Source: Rhabditoides inermis (Eukaryota > Nematoda > Chromadorea > Rhabditida > Rhabditidae). From it: DNA of 64,000 nucleotides. Position 1 is the first letter of the stretch, and each line of letters starts with the position of its first letter. A program made the translations under genes and the position numbers. The notes beneath the pieces were generated by a model. The model did not search any database and was not told the origin of the DNA. It worked only from the letters and a program-made list of their open reading frames with translations. The stretch is from positions 464,501 to 528,500 of the forward strand of contig CAWZYM010000425.1 of NCBI GenBank assembly GCA_963966185.1. The letters are read 5' to 3'. This document shows positions 30,874 through 43,200 of the stretch, one piece after another.

Positions 30874-33060
30874 ATGGTCGACTCTCGCCTGCTGTCTAGG
30901 CGACTGCTGCTCCTCCTTCCTCTCCTCGCTTCTTCCGTCTCCTCTGCCCCTGTCTCCGACCCCTACGCACACGGTCACACCGACGCCCCCGCGCACTGCA
31001 GCCGCAAGATTCATAGGTGTGTCGCTGCCTGTACCGTACACCTATAGTTTTCTTCAGGGAGATAGTTGGGGGCATTGTACATTTGACTACAGAAATGAAG
31101 ATACTCATTTTCCGTGCGGGACCACGCACCGGGCAAACAGTGACAATGATCTCGTACCCCTCCAATTGCGTCCAGAAATGAGCATGCGCTTTCAAAATTG
31201 CAGCCTGCGAGATCATTTTCACCGACTGCCCGGTGTGTGGTCCCGCACGGAAAATGAGTATCTTCATTTCTGTAGTCAAATGTACAATGCCCCCAACTAT
31301 CTCCCTGAAGAAAACTATATGCTGTGTCCGTTTACAGCTTGTAAAACGCACGGAAACGGTTTCACAGGGCGTGGAAACGCACTGTAAATCGCATGTGTAA
31401 ATCGTCCGTTTTCAACGGTGCAAAACTGTTTTCGGTTTCACAGCGCTTCTACCGAGCGTTTGCATGCTAACGACGTCAAGTCATTCAAATATCCACGAAC
31501 CCACCGCACTCCCGTAAAAATGACCGAAGAATCAGTAAAACGGCAGCGATTTTTACAGGCGTCGTAAATGCACTGTAAATTGTAAAACGGTCCCTGGACA
31601 GAGCATTATATCGTACCCCCCCCCCGCTACCGTACCCGTTGCAGGGCGGAGGATTCGGCCGGTACCTGGGACACGAAGGAGTTGGATTGCACGCGCACCT
31701 TCGAGATGGTCCTCTCAGACGAGGCGCGCCACAAGTTCTGCGCCGTCGTCGACTCGCGCTACTTCGGAACGGTACTGTACCTGTAGCGTACTGTAGGCCA
31801 CCGTATACCTAACTATGAAACGGGAACTTTCTGTAGCTTTATCATACGCGCCAGCGCACCGTCACTATACCGTATACCTAACTATTCATTTCAGTTTGAT
31901 CCTATTGGAGCGACGGCTGACTCGTTCAGGTGCAAGTTTGGTGAGTGCCACCAAAATGACGTCATTCCTCTTCATTGGGCTCTAAATCAACGCTAACTCG
32001 GCGAAAAGCAGTGAGGAGAGGCGTATTGAGAATCTGCATATGTTTTATTTGCGCTTTTTGCATGTGGATTTGACTTTTGAAATCAACGTATTTTGGCATA
32101 TCACATATCGTCTTCATTTTGAGTAGTTGTCCTTGCCGTTCCTACTGACGAGATTCAACTAATAATATAGACAAACCCTCTAATTGGAGTATTCATTTGG
32201 GATGCCGTATCATAAACAGGACAATCGATGATTCATATGATATCTGCCTGTTTCATCAATCGATACCTGCCTGTTTCAGCGCAACTACACACCTGCGGTG
32301 ATGAGTACTTGGAGCACCGCGGCCGGTGCATTCACGTCTCCAAAGTGGGTGATATCGATCGACATCGATTTATATCGATCGATATCAGATATTGATTGAT
32401 GTTTAGCGCCCGATGACGGCCAATGAAGCCGCGACATACTGTGGCCAAGTCGCTACGTTGAAGCAAAAAAGTCGACAATTCACTCCACTCACCCACCGCG
32501 ACACGGAGTTTCTCGCACGTCGGTGCTCTCTCTCTCTCTCTCTCTCCTCTCTCCTTCCCTCTCTCCCCTCTCTCTCTCCCCATCGCATCTCGTTTAGGCA
32601 CCATCCATCCCAACGTGGGCTATGTATTGCTGAATCCTGCCGCCTCGGACGCGATAAAACTGCTGCAGAACTATGATGCAGACGACAAAACTGCCGGCGA
32701 TCTGGTCTTCAACGTGGAATCTCAGGTTAGTGGGTGGGATAGGCCAATTCCCCTCACCCCACTCACTGCCAGATGTTCACCAACGACAGTGCACACTTCA
32801 AATACCGCCGACCGGGCGTCATTCATCACATGTGAGGAGCCACAATGCGCACTTCTAACCCACACGTCTGTCTAGAGCGGACACTCCGTTTGCGCACACG
32901 CTGTGCGTGAGACAAGGCGCGCTGACGCACAGGGGACTCGAGTCGGCCTGCGACGAGTTCTATCCGACGGTCGGGCTGCCGACGCTGTGGAAAAGCGATG
33001 TCAAGGCGTGCTTCTACACTACTGTCAACAGCTATGCCGCCGAGTTCCGATCGGTGCGCG

Positions 33061-33117
<57 letters not shown>

Positions 33118-34902
33118 TCATCAACTCTCTCTCTCTAGATGCGCGAAATGCACAGTCACTGTTCGTTTGACTACTCGATGCGCCAGCGCGCGCTCAGCCC
33201 GACTACGCTCGACTCGAAAGCGAAATGGGAGGACTGGCTGGGCACCGCCTATGAGTGAGTGTGCTATACCTACGCTGCAACACGATTTTCTACATCTCTT
33301 TGTAGGCAATATGTTCCCATTTACAAGCAGCACATGCAACGTGTCCATAAAGACGCGAGCGCGCAGTTTTCCATCGGCGGCAAGGATTTTTTCGGGGTGA
33401 GTGGGGTGGGCGTGGCTTGGGTGGGCGGGACGTGCACGTTCTCTTTCTTTCAGTTTGGCGTTCGTCTACCCATCTACAACGGTGCGAAGGAGAATAAGCC
33501 GACTTTTGTGGACAATGATGGAACAGTGAGTGGATCGCTCTTCGATGATCAATCGATAAATTCCAGGCATACCCGATACTATTGCCGATGAAAGTCAACG
33601 GCGTTGATTTTCTGAGCAACGCGAGAACGGCTACCGCAGATAGTGGCCAAACAAAACATGATCTCAATGCGGTGAGCCGTTCCCTCTTGTCTCCAACTTT
33701 CATTTCATGAATGCTGTTGAGGTGTTCTACATGCACGTGGAAGACTCGAGTGGCAAAAGGAAGATGAGTGCGCGCTTGGATGGCGTCGTGCCCCATCGAC
33801 GCTTGCCCGTCATGTGCCAGATCAAGATTGGCCAGAAGAAGAATGGCATGCCTCTCTCTCTCTCTCTCCCCTTTCAATGTCCATTTCCAGAACCCAACAT
33901 GTTCTATGAGGACTGTCCGCCCGGCTTTATCGAATACCGAACGCCCGCAGTGGGTCGCACGTGTCTTATGGTAGGTAGGAGCGATGACGTCACTCCATAA
34001 TGTCCGACGACGTCATGTCACGATTACGCTTTGAAGATGGTGACGCCGGATGCGAACGAAGTGTTCTGGAGGGCGAAGGACTTCCGCGATCACGGGCCGA
34101 TAACGACGCAGATAGCGAGCGAGCTGGATGACAGCAACAGGAGCAACATCGGCAAGATGAAGAAGATCTACGACGCGTACGAGAAGGTGGGATGCGGAGA
34201 GAGAGAGAGAGAGAGGGAGAGAGAGAGAGAGACGTTGCTTTAGTTCTGCAACAACTACGAGGACTCTCGCTACCCGGGCAGGAAAGTGGGCGCGGCACTC
34301 GCCCGCTTTGCCAACGCGCAAGATGTCTCCGACTCTCTCAGTGCGTGGCCACATTTGTGTTGTTTACCATTCAGACACACTGGAAACATTGTGTTTAGGT
34401 ATTTTCGCGGGTTCCGCTTCCGTCGGCAGCATTGAAGTGCACGAGTACGTGAAAGTCAGCTATGCGCTTTTTTTAACTACATTCACTCATTTCTCATTAT
34501 TATAGGTCATTATGATCATGTTCTGTTTCTTATTTACTTGCTTTGTTTCTAATTGTTGTTCAGCGCGGCTCTGATTGCTGGTTTCTCGACGTTGAACGGG
34601 GGCGGCGGGACGGAGCACTCCAAGGCGAGCTTCAAGTATAAGACGGCGTTCATGGGACAGACTGCGCCACCAAGGGACTCGTGGCAGCCCCCAAACCCCA
34701 GCCACACTGGGGGAATGGAGTTCTGCGTTCAGGTCGACACTCTCTCTCTCTCCCCCCTCTCTCTCTCTTTCTCTCCCTCTCTCTCTCACTGTCTGTATTG
34801 CAGCTCTTGTCCAATGGCAGGCTCAACGACATATATTGCACCTGGCCCAAGAAGTTCCTGTGCCGCATTCATGTACCTCTCGAGGAGTACGAAATCTACT
34901 GA
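30874..34902 (+). CDS. Secreted C-type-lectin-like protein (18 exons, 683 aa)
   Basis: The start is an ATG 34 bases after a TATA-like box; the first 25 residues (RLLLLLPLLASSVSSA) are a signal peptide. Exon ends: 30,874-31,016; 31,645-31,771; 31,895-31,940; 32,280-32,344; 32,407-32,518; 32,598-32,725; 32,773-32,831; 32,876-33,053; 33,139-33,254; 33,306-33,396; 33,454-33,525; 33,567-33,671; 33,722-33,970; 34,037-34,186; 34,244-34,340; 34,399-34,444; 34,564-34,732; 34,804-34,902. All phases agree. Cysteine patterns resemble C-type lectin folds: CGDEYLEHRGRCIHVSK with NEAATYC in the first half, and at the C-terminus CPPGFIEYRT...EFCVQ, GRLNDIYC and KFLCRIH. No clear calcium-site motif was seen, so sugar binding is doubtful. 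The acceptor at 33,721 is weak. Confidence 0.75.
31045..31319. mobile_element. Foldback MITE in intron 1 of the lectin-like gene
   Basis: The element is a near-perfect hairpin: TAGTTTTCTTCAGGGAGATA at the left is matched by its inverse at the right, with arms of roughly 90-110 bases around a less conserved centre. TA dinucleotides flank it (31,043-31,044 and 31,320-31,321), as expected for a Tc1/mariner-type insertion. Length is 275 bases, with no ORF. It lies in the sense intron of the lectin-like gene. Confidence 0.75.
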
Positions 34903-35012
34903 GCTGTCCTCTCTCTCTTTTTCTTATCCATCTATAGGCTACTCTCAAACATTTCAGTATTTGCTCATGTATTCCCGTTTCGTAGAATGTGTAGTGATGA
35001 GCTTGATGTGCA

Positions 35013-35018
35013 AATAAA
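35013..35018 (+). terminator. Polyadenylation signal AATAAA
   Basis: First AATAAA after the stop of the lectin-like gene, about 110 bases downstream, in a position that fits a short 3' UTR. Confidence 0.6.
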
Positions 35019-35731
35019 GCCATTGAAAACATGTGTTTGGTGTTGTTTGGGAAACGTTGGGAAGTCGATTGTTATGGAACGTTGATGAATGCCGAAGTGG
35101 TGTGATGAAAGTCACAGCTGATTGGTTTTAAGTTGTTTTCCAGCAGTGCACGTATAAGAAGAATCGAAATCACTACACTTTTTAACGTGTTTTGACAAAA
35201 CGGTGAACATGTTTTTTCGAAGTGGAGAGAGGCAGCAGCGAGAAATGAAAGGAAATGAGATATGTATACAATCAGTACTCGAGAATCGTGAAAACATATC
35301 GATGAGAAATACGATGCTATTTCAGATTTCATCGTATTGTCTTTCAAAGAATCAAAAATATTATGAAATCACTACACAAAATGTTTATCAAATAATGAAT
35401 CATATTAATTATACAACATACAAAACGTGAAGATATTGCATCATTTGGCGGGTCACACGTGTGGCAAATTGCTCGAAAATGAAAGAACACACAAACAGGG
35501 CTATGGAAGAGTCCATACACCGGGGAAAGAGGCGTAGTGTTACGTTGTGCGTAGTGTTACGCAGTGTGGATAGGTGGTGAGATATACGAAAAACGAGAGG
35601 AGCAACACAAAACAACCCGTGAGTGTGTGTGCAGTGTGTGTGGAAGAATTGAGGCAGAGCACCGGGGTGGAATCGTAGTGTTGCGTGGTGCACGCTGTGT
35701 GGTGTATGATGGGGTGTGCACTACGCGACAC

Positions 35732-36526
35732 TCAGTACTTGGCGAACGGAAGAACGTAGTGGCTCAGATCATGCACGTAGTTGATGAACGACGGGACGGA
35801 CTGGCGAACCGCAGACGGGTCTGAAAAGTTTTTTTGTTGTTTGTTTATTGTTTTATTTGTTTTATAAAAGTAAACAAACGAAAACAAATACTCACTGGAG
35901 AATCCGAAGAACTCGTTGAACATGACAAGGACGTCTAGCACCACCTGAATAGAAAATATGTTGAACAAGGATCTCTGTCAAATTAAATATTCATGTGAAC
36001 GCTTCATATCACTCAATTGTGAAACAAATTTTGAAATTGCCTAATAAAATCACGTTTGCCACCACAATGTTACTAATTACTATTATGGATTGTTACTATT
36101 ATCACGTATTCCTCACCTTCTGCAGGTTGTGGCTCTCCAGCTGAGAGAAGCACGAGGCCAGCACTCCGTTCGCCACGATTGAACCCTCGACCGTGATAGG
36201 AGAGTAGATGCCTCGCGAGAAGACGCGGCCGACCTAGACGACGTGAGGTTCAGAAGACCATTCTCGAAGGATGTGTGACGTCAACAGAAGGGCATCTATT
36301 TAACAGAAGGACTTCTAATATGACGTGACAGAAGGACCTGTCCGTGACGTGATCAGAAGACGTACCTTGACGATCTCGTCGGCCTTGACGACTCCGTCGA
36401 CGACGCTCATCACACACTGGCCGGTGACTGCCTTGTGGGCGAAGAGAGAGGCGCGAAGAGAGTCCTCCACTCCCGAGGACGAGCGGGTCCAGCTAGAGAA
36501 GGGGAGGGTCCTCTCTCTCTCTCTCA

Positions 36527-36570
<44 letters not shown>

Positions 36571-36919
36571 GTCTCTCTCTCTTTCTCTCTTCTCACCCAT
36601 CGACAGTCGCGCAATCAGCGAACGGCAGAAGGTGCAGCTCCGAAGCCTTGATCTCGCGGCCTGAAAAATAGAGAATATGAGAGAGAGGGAAGGAGAGGGG
36701 AAAGAGAGAGAAATAGAAATAGAGAAATCGAGAGAGAGAATGAGAGAGAGAAAGACTCACCCGACTTGGTCTTGATCGACACAAACTTGGCCATCGTGTC
36801 CTCCTGTCTGTGGTAGAACATCTCAACGCGCTCGTACCTGGATGAGAAGATTCAATAAATCGATGATTCGAGATCGGAGAGAGACAGAGAGAGAGAGACA
36901 GAGAGAGACAGAGAGAGAG

Positions 36920-36963
<44 letters not shown>

Positions 36964-37125
36964 GATGACGTCACTGACTTGAGGACGTTCTGTGCAGAGG
37001 GGACGAGCACGTAGTCTCCAACCTGCAGCTCCGCCATCGGCTTCTCCCCAGAAATCGTCGTCACCTGAAGAATGAAACAGTAGATTTTAATTTGAAATGT
37101 TTCAGATTTTACTGAAGACACATTT

Positions 37126-37206
<81 letters not shown>

Positions 37207-40200
37207 AGTTATATAACCACTACGCCACGTGGCCATGTGAGAGTATCTGATGAGTAGAGATATGAACGGCTAAAACAATATGCAGTGCATTTCGTTTTGT
37301 ATACTGTAGTGTCAAAATCCACGATAATGTTTTCAACGAAAAATCCTGAGCTAAGTGCGAGCCTATTATAAACAATTATTTGCAGATGCACATGTTTGAA
37401 ATCTACGTTTCATGTGTTCACATCTATACTATATCATAGATACAATGTATTATTGACAATGTAAGGATCGATTCCAGTATCGACTGATACGCTTCACGGT
37501 CACTATACATCACTAAAACTACATTGTTCAACTAATTTGTAGTGTTTGAAATCACTATATTACCGCATCATCACCGCATACTAGCTGAATGTTCAATGAA
37601 TGGTTCTATTCTTTCATTACAATAAGTCGCTAGCTGTGGGATGAATCTTAGGAAGAACATCTGCAGCTTTGCTTCATGGCAAACGTGCGCAAAACAAGAG
37701 AGACAGACGGATAGAACTTATTTGCAAACTGCTCCACTCACCATAGTATCTCCGGTGAAGCAGCTCATCTTCTTCATGCCAGCCATGAGGCCCTTGCCGC
37801 CGCCGCCGCCGCCTCCAGCCGACTCGCCCGAACCCTCGCCCGAACCGGCACGACGCGCCGGCTGGAAACGGACCACTCTCTCCCTCCCTCCCTCCCTCTC
37901 TCTCTCTCTACTCTCTCTCTCTCTCTCTCTCTCTCCCTACCTGTCTGACCACAGCCCTGGAAGCAGGCCTGGGAGCGGGTCGGGGCGCGGCCTTGACGGT
38001 CTGTGCGGCCTTTGCCCGGGGCTTGGGAGCGGTTGCGGTTGCGGGCGGGGGATGGGCGACAGCCTTGACTGCCACTGCCTGCGGAGCCACTGCGTTTACT
38101 CCACCTGCTCCCGCGCCTCCACTAGCGCCTCCACTAGCGCCTCCTGCTCCCGCACCGCTCTCAACCGGTCTGAACGAGGGGTTTTTCGGTTTCTCCTCTT
38201 CTCATCTAAGTCTCTATATATCAAAATTGAAACGCGTTAACTAGTAATATTCACCCGACAGCGGGCGCGGCCTCAGTGGTTGTGGTGGTGTCCTCGACCC
38301 TGGGAGTGGTGGGCTCGGGCTGGGGCTCTCGGTTGGCCACCTTCCCGCCCATGCCCGTCTCTCCGGCGAGGCCGCTGCCCTCTCCCCCACTGCCCTCCTC
38401 CTCCTTCTCGCCTCCCTTGTCTCCCTCCCTGTCGTCTCCGTCGTGCCTCGCTCCCTCCTCGCCAGACTTGCCGCCGGCTCCGGCTCCGGCTCCATTTCCG
38501 TCGGCTCCGTCGACTCCGGCCTTTCCGCTCTTGCCAGCCTCACCATCGCCCTCTCCCTCTCCGGTCTGTCCAGCCCCTCCGGCCTTTCCGGCGGCTCCGT
38601 TCTTTCCGCTTCCTCCCTTGCCTCCGGCGGCTCCATCCGATCCATCGGTGGGTCCAGCAGATCCGTCGTCTCCATCGACTCCCGCTTTGCCGCCCTTGCC
38701 ATCCTTCTTGTTCTTGTCGGCATCGGATCCATCGGGTCCGTCGGCCCCATCGGGACCATCGGCGCCGTCGTTTCCGTCGAGGTCGCCGCCTCCGTGCTTC
38801 TTTCCGTCCTTGCCAGTCGCGTCTCCGTCTGCCTCGCCGCTCTCTCCTGACAGTCCGTCGGCCCCGTCTCCGTTCTTCCCTCCGTCTCCTCCCTTGCCAC
38901 CGCGGCTCTTTCCGCTCTTTCCGGAGCCTCCGCTGCCGCCAGCGCCGTTCTTTCCTCCCTTTCCACCCTTTCCAGACTTGCCTCCTTTGCCGCCGGCTCC
39001 GTTCTGGAATGGAGTCAGTCTCTCTCTCTTATCTCCCTCTCTCTCTCTCTCTCTCTCTCTCGCTCTCTCCCACCTCGTTGTCGTCGTCTCCATCGTCGAT
39101 GAGGTCCTGATCGCTGTCGTCGCCCTCATCCAATCCCTCTCCCGAGCGAGAGGCGGGGATAGACGCGTCGGTCACGTCTACAAAGTAGGTGTGACTCGCT
39201 TGTACGTTTCATAGCCACTACGTCTTTGACAAGTGGTCGAATATGTAATTTCTTCTCCTGTTTTCGATCATTTTCTCGATTATTACAGCATATACGTTTC
39301 TAACCTGTACGTTTCATAGCGGTTTCATAGTATTTGAAGTGTGATTGAATATATCAATTCTATTGCTATACCTTCTGATCGTGTTTTCTATTATTACTGC
39401 CTATGTTTCATAGCCACCACCTATTTGGCACATGAATGAACACATCGATTCTTCTCGTTCCTTATTCTCATCACACCCACCGAGGCCCTCGTCCTCGTCT
39501 CCCCGGCTGCCGGCGTTCTTCTCGTTCTTCCCGTTCTTCTTGCCTTTTCCTCCGAGCCTGCCACCCTTGCCGCCCCTCCTTCCGTTGCCTTCTCCCTCTC
39601 CTCCATCGGATCCGTCGGATCCATCTGATCCATCCAACTCGTCGTCCCCGTCTCCTCCTCGTCCGCCCGTCCTGCCCTTCTTCCCTCCCCTCCTTCCGAG
39701 TCCATCCTCGCCAGAGTCGCCGAGTCCGTTGCCCTTGCCGCTCGAGCCAGCTGCAACAGCATTCTCACATTACGTTTCACAACTCACATAAACAGGTGTG
39801 CTATTGTTCAAGAAAAGTGAGAAATCGCGCACCTCCATCGCCTCCCTTGTTGACGCTGTTGCTGTTGATGGACGTCGCGTTGGCACTGCCACCATGGATG
39901 ATGGTCTGGCCGGGCTAGAGAGGGAGTATTAGAGAGAGGGAGGGAGAGACAGAGAGAAGGGGGGGGGGGAGAGACAGAGATGCCGTCCCCACCTGTCCGT
40001 TGCCGCCCTCCCTGGCCTGTAGGAAGTGGGTGCGCGTCTGTCCGTCTCCGGTGTGTATGGTGATGTTGATGTTGTGCGTGGCAGGCGCGGGGTGGACGAC
40101 GATAGTGTGCTGCGAGAGAGTTCATTTAACCAGTGGTTAGTCTCTTCAAACGACTTCGAATATCCTTCAATTTACTCCTGATATGCCTTTGGATTTGCCT

Positions 40201-43200
40201 TGCGATTGGCCTTCGAATATGTTTTCGAAGAGACTGACCGCATCTTTACAGAACTGTGACATGTTTCACGTGCTCTTTCGGATCTGTCTTGTTATGCGAT
40301 GTCCATGATAGACATTACATGACATCCTTATTTCATTTTGGTCGGTGCTTACGAGCTTACGTTTCACTGTGATTTCATAACGCGGAATACGACTTTAGAG
40401 CAATCACTAACCCTTTCCACAACAACAACACGACCATTGCTCTTATTAAAAGTCTCACTAATGCTTCTGCGTAAAAAGCTTTACGTTTCACTGGCTGACC
40501 ATAACGGTTGTTGCGTGATTGGAAAACAATTTCTTTTTCGGGATCTTCTTATCAAGAGTCAAAATCATATGAACCCTAGCTCCAATGGTTCCAACAGTTT
40601 CATTTTTCATATCAGTCCCTCCCACTCACCCCCTCTCCTCCCCTGTGTCCCGTGAATATGGTCTGCGTGCCGTCTCCATTGCCGTGAGACACCGCCACGC
40701 CGTCCTTGCCAGCAGCCCCGCTCTCGCCGCTAGGACGGGCTGGAAGATCAGTTGTGAATCACAGTATATTCTCAATCTCGGTCTATCTGTTGGGAATTTG
40801 TCTCCATTGTCAGCTATAAACGTCTTGATTCGACCATTTGACTAGGGCCACCATTGTCGCTCGAAACACTTTTGTATACCACATGGCAACGTTGTTTCCA
40901 ATGGAGTATAAGTTGCCAGAATAAGTCCACTCACCCTTTCCTCCACCCGCCGCTCCGTCCTTTCCGACCCGGTCCCCGTCTCCCTCCCCATCCACGAACA
41001 CCCTGCTGTTCACCACCTCGTCCACCGGCCGACCAGCCCCGTCCCCGCCGCGGTTCACGGCGGCCTGAACATGCTCAGTTTACATGCTCAACATTCCCGA
41101 TTTGCCTTCGAAGTTATCCCAGTCCTTAAAGATACAGTGGCCTATTTTTAACAATTTTTAATGATTTATAGTCCACAAAAACAAAAACAAACTTTAATTG
41201 GAACGGAGAAACAAAGGTTCATCGTGATTGAGAAACGCTCATCGGCAACTCTGATCGCAGAATTTCAAATTCCCGCTTGAAAAAAAAACATAGCAAACCC
41301 GGTTTGTATCGATAGCTGCGCGTGTCTTGAGTATATCTACCGCACTCAATTTATCTTCCGCAACTATCTCTCGTGGTGTTGTGGATAGCATGCGCGGCTG
41401 CTGAAGTGACTAACGCTGGGTCGATGCCCACCGCACCCGCATGTTTTGTGTAATTCCTCACGTGAATTCAACCCCCTTTTCAACTGGTACCGTGTGTTTT
41501 CTTGTCGAGCAGAGAAACGCGCGAAATTTGAAAATTTACAATCAGCATGCTATTTGAATAGGACCCTGTATCTTTAAAAACGACGCACCTCGCTTCCCTG
41601 TCCGACGAGCTTGTCCTTGTCCGCTCCTCCCTCGGAGGCGCCCTGCCTCGCGCGCACGTTCGCATTCGCCTCGCCGTTCAGACGCGACCACGACGACCAC
41701 CTATATTTGTAATGGTATATTATGTTATTCATTGTTCATAATATAATAATCTACTGACGTGGTTGAGGACCAGCTAGTCCAGGAGACGGCGCGCCACTCG
41801 GATCCGTCGGGGTTCACTCCGCCCGCCCCAGCGCGAGAGAGCACTCGATTCGCGTCCTCGTCGTGACCGATCTGGAATTAAGCAAAGCTCGAAGAAACGT
41901 GATTTTGAGTATGTTTGACTAATATTTTCGACATCAGCGCATGTGATTTGCTGGGGCAAAAGAGTTAGCAGCGAGTGGTTTCGATCCACCGACCTCTGGG
42001 TTATGGGCCCAGCACGCTTCCACTGCGCCACGCTGCTGATGACAGCGTGCCTCTAGGAACGTACCTTGTCAACGGATGTGCAGCGAGGGCGGCAGATAGT
42101 GACACGGTAGCCGTCGCTGAAACGTACAATGGTGAAACGTATGTTTACTATTCCACATCCCTGATATCACAGGATCAATACGCTCTGTCTGATAGGGTAA
42201 TTCGATGACTTCCCGGTTGTTTCATTCCTCCCCATCGCCCCAGACAGACAAAAATATCCGGATAAGCGAGAGAGTAGGGAGATAGAGGAGGGTGGTCAGA
42301 GAAAGAACGCGGCGAAAAGGGCTGGCTTTGTTTCCACGGGAAAACGGGATCTGCGCGACGCGAACGCTCAGCGAAAAAGTGCATTCTTCCGACATTGGAA
42401 AGCCAAAGAGAGAGGGGGGAGAGAGAGGGGGGAAGAGAGAGAGAAAGAGAGAGAGGGGGGAGAGAGAGAGATACTCACAGCCTCCTCTCGATCCCCTTGA
42501 CGAGCAGCGTGGGCGGGGCCTTGTTCTTGAGCAGGAACAGCTTCAGCCTGTACCCGGTGACTCCATCGAACTGCTCCGGAATCTCGGCGGCAGACTGAAA
42601 TATGCTAATTAGATGGGAAACACGGTTTTATTCCAACAATAGCTGGGATTCATTTCTATCACTGTACATTGAATGCAACGTTCAATTCTGGTGATGCGTC
42701 ATCGTCTTGGATAGGATCATCCGTCTTCAAATCTCGTTCACTTCAACCCCACACCTGAATGCATATCGCCTGACTCATCCATCCCCCAACAATGAAACAT
42801 GTCCAACCATAGCTCATTAGGACTCACCGAGAACTGAAATTCTCTCTGGATAGCGAGAGAGAAAAAGAATGGATGTCGTTTGCACCCTATTAGGGCGAAC
42901 CGTGAGAGGCGAGAGAGGGGAGAGAGAGAGAGGGAGAGAGAGAGAGAGAGCCATTCCGGATGATCGAAAGAAGCGACCACAAATCGTGGAAAAACCAGCG
43001 ATAAATCTACGGATATTTTCATTTTCATAACCCATAAAATCTCGATACCACCTACACACTCAACACAAAATAGCCATATAATAAAAAAAAGCTGTCTAAT
43101 CGTAAGTATTCCCACCGTAAATTACTTCTCTTTCAAAAAGACTAAAAAGGTGAAAGTATTGATAAGATTCGGAAGGAGTTAGTTAGATTTAGAAATAGGA

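Noticed and set aside
37129..37203. AT tract as an origin or promoter
   Set aside because: Plain (TA)n microsatellite inside an intron with no associated motif.
38276..39214. Long Pro/Ser-rich and Arg-rich open frames on the plus strand (up to 312 codons)
   Set aside because: They are shadows of the Gly/Asp/Lys-rich exons of the quahog-like gene on the minus strand, whose splice sites and phase fit throughout.
41589..41759. WTSWSS/WSSWS in adjacent exons as a thrombospondin type 1 repeat
   Set aside because: The cysteines and spacing of a TSR are absent; the motif is part of the quahog-like N-terminal region.
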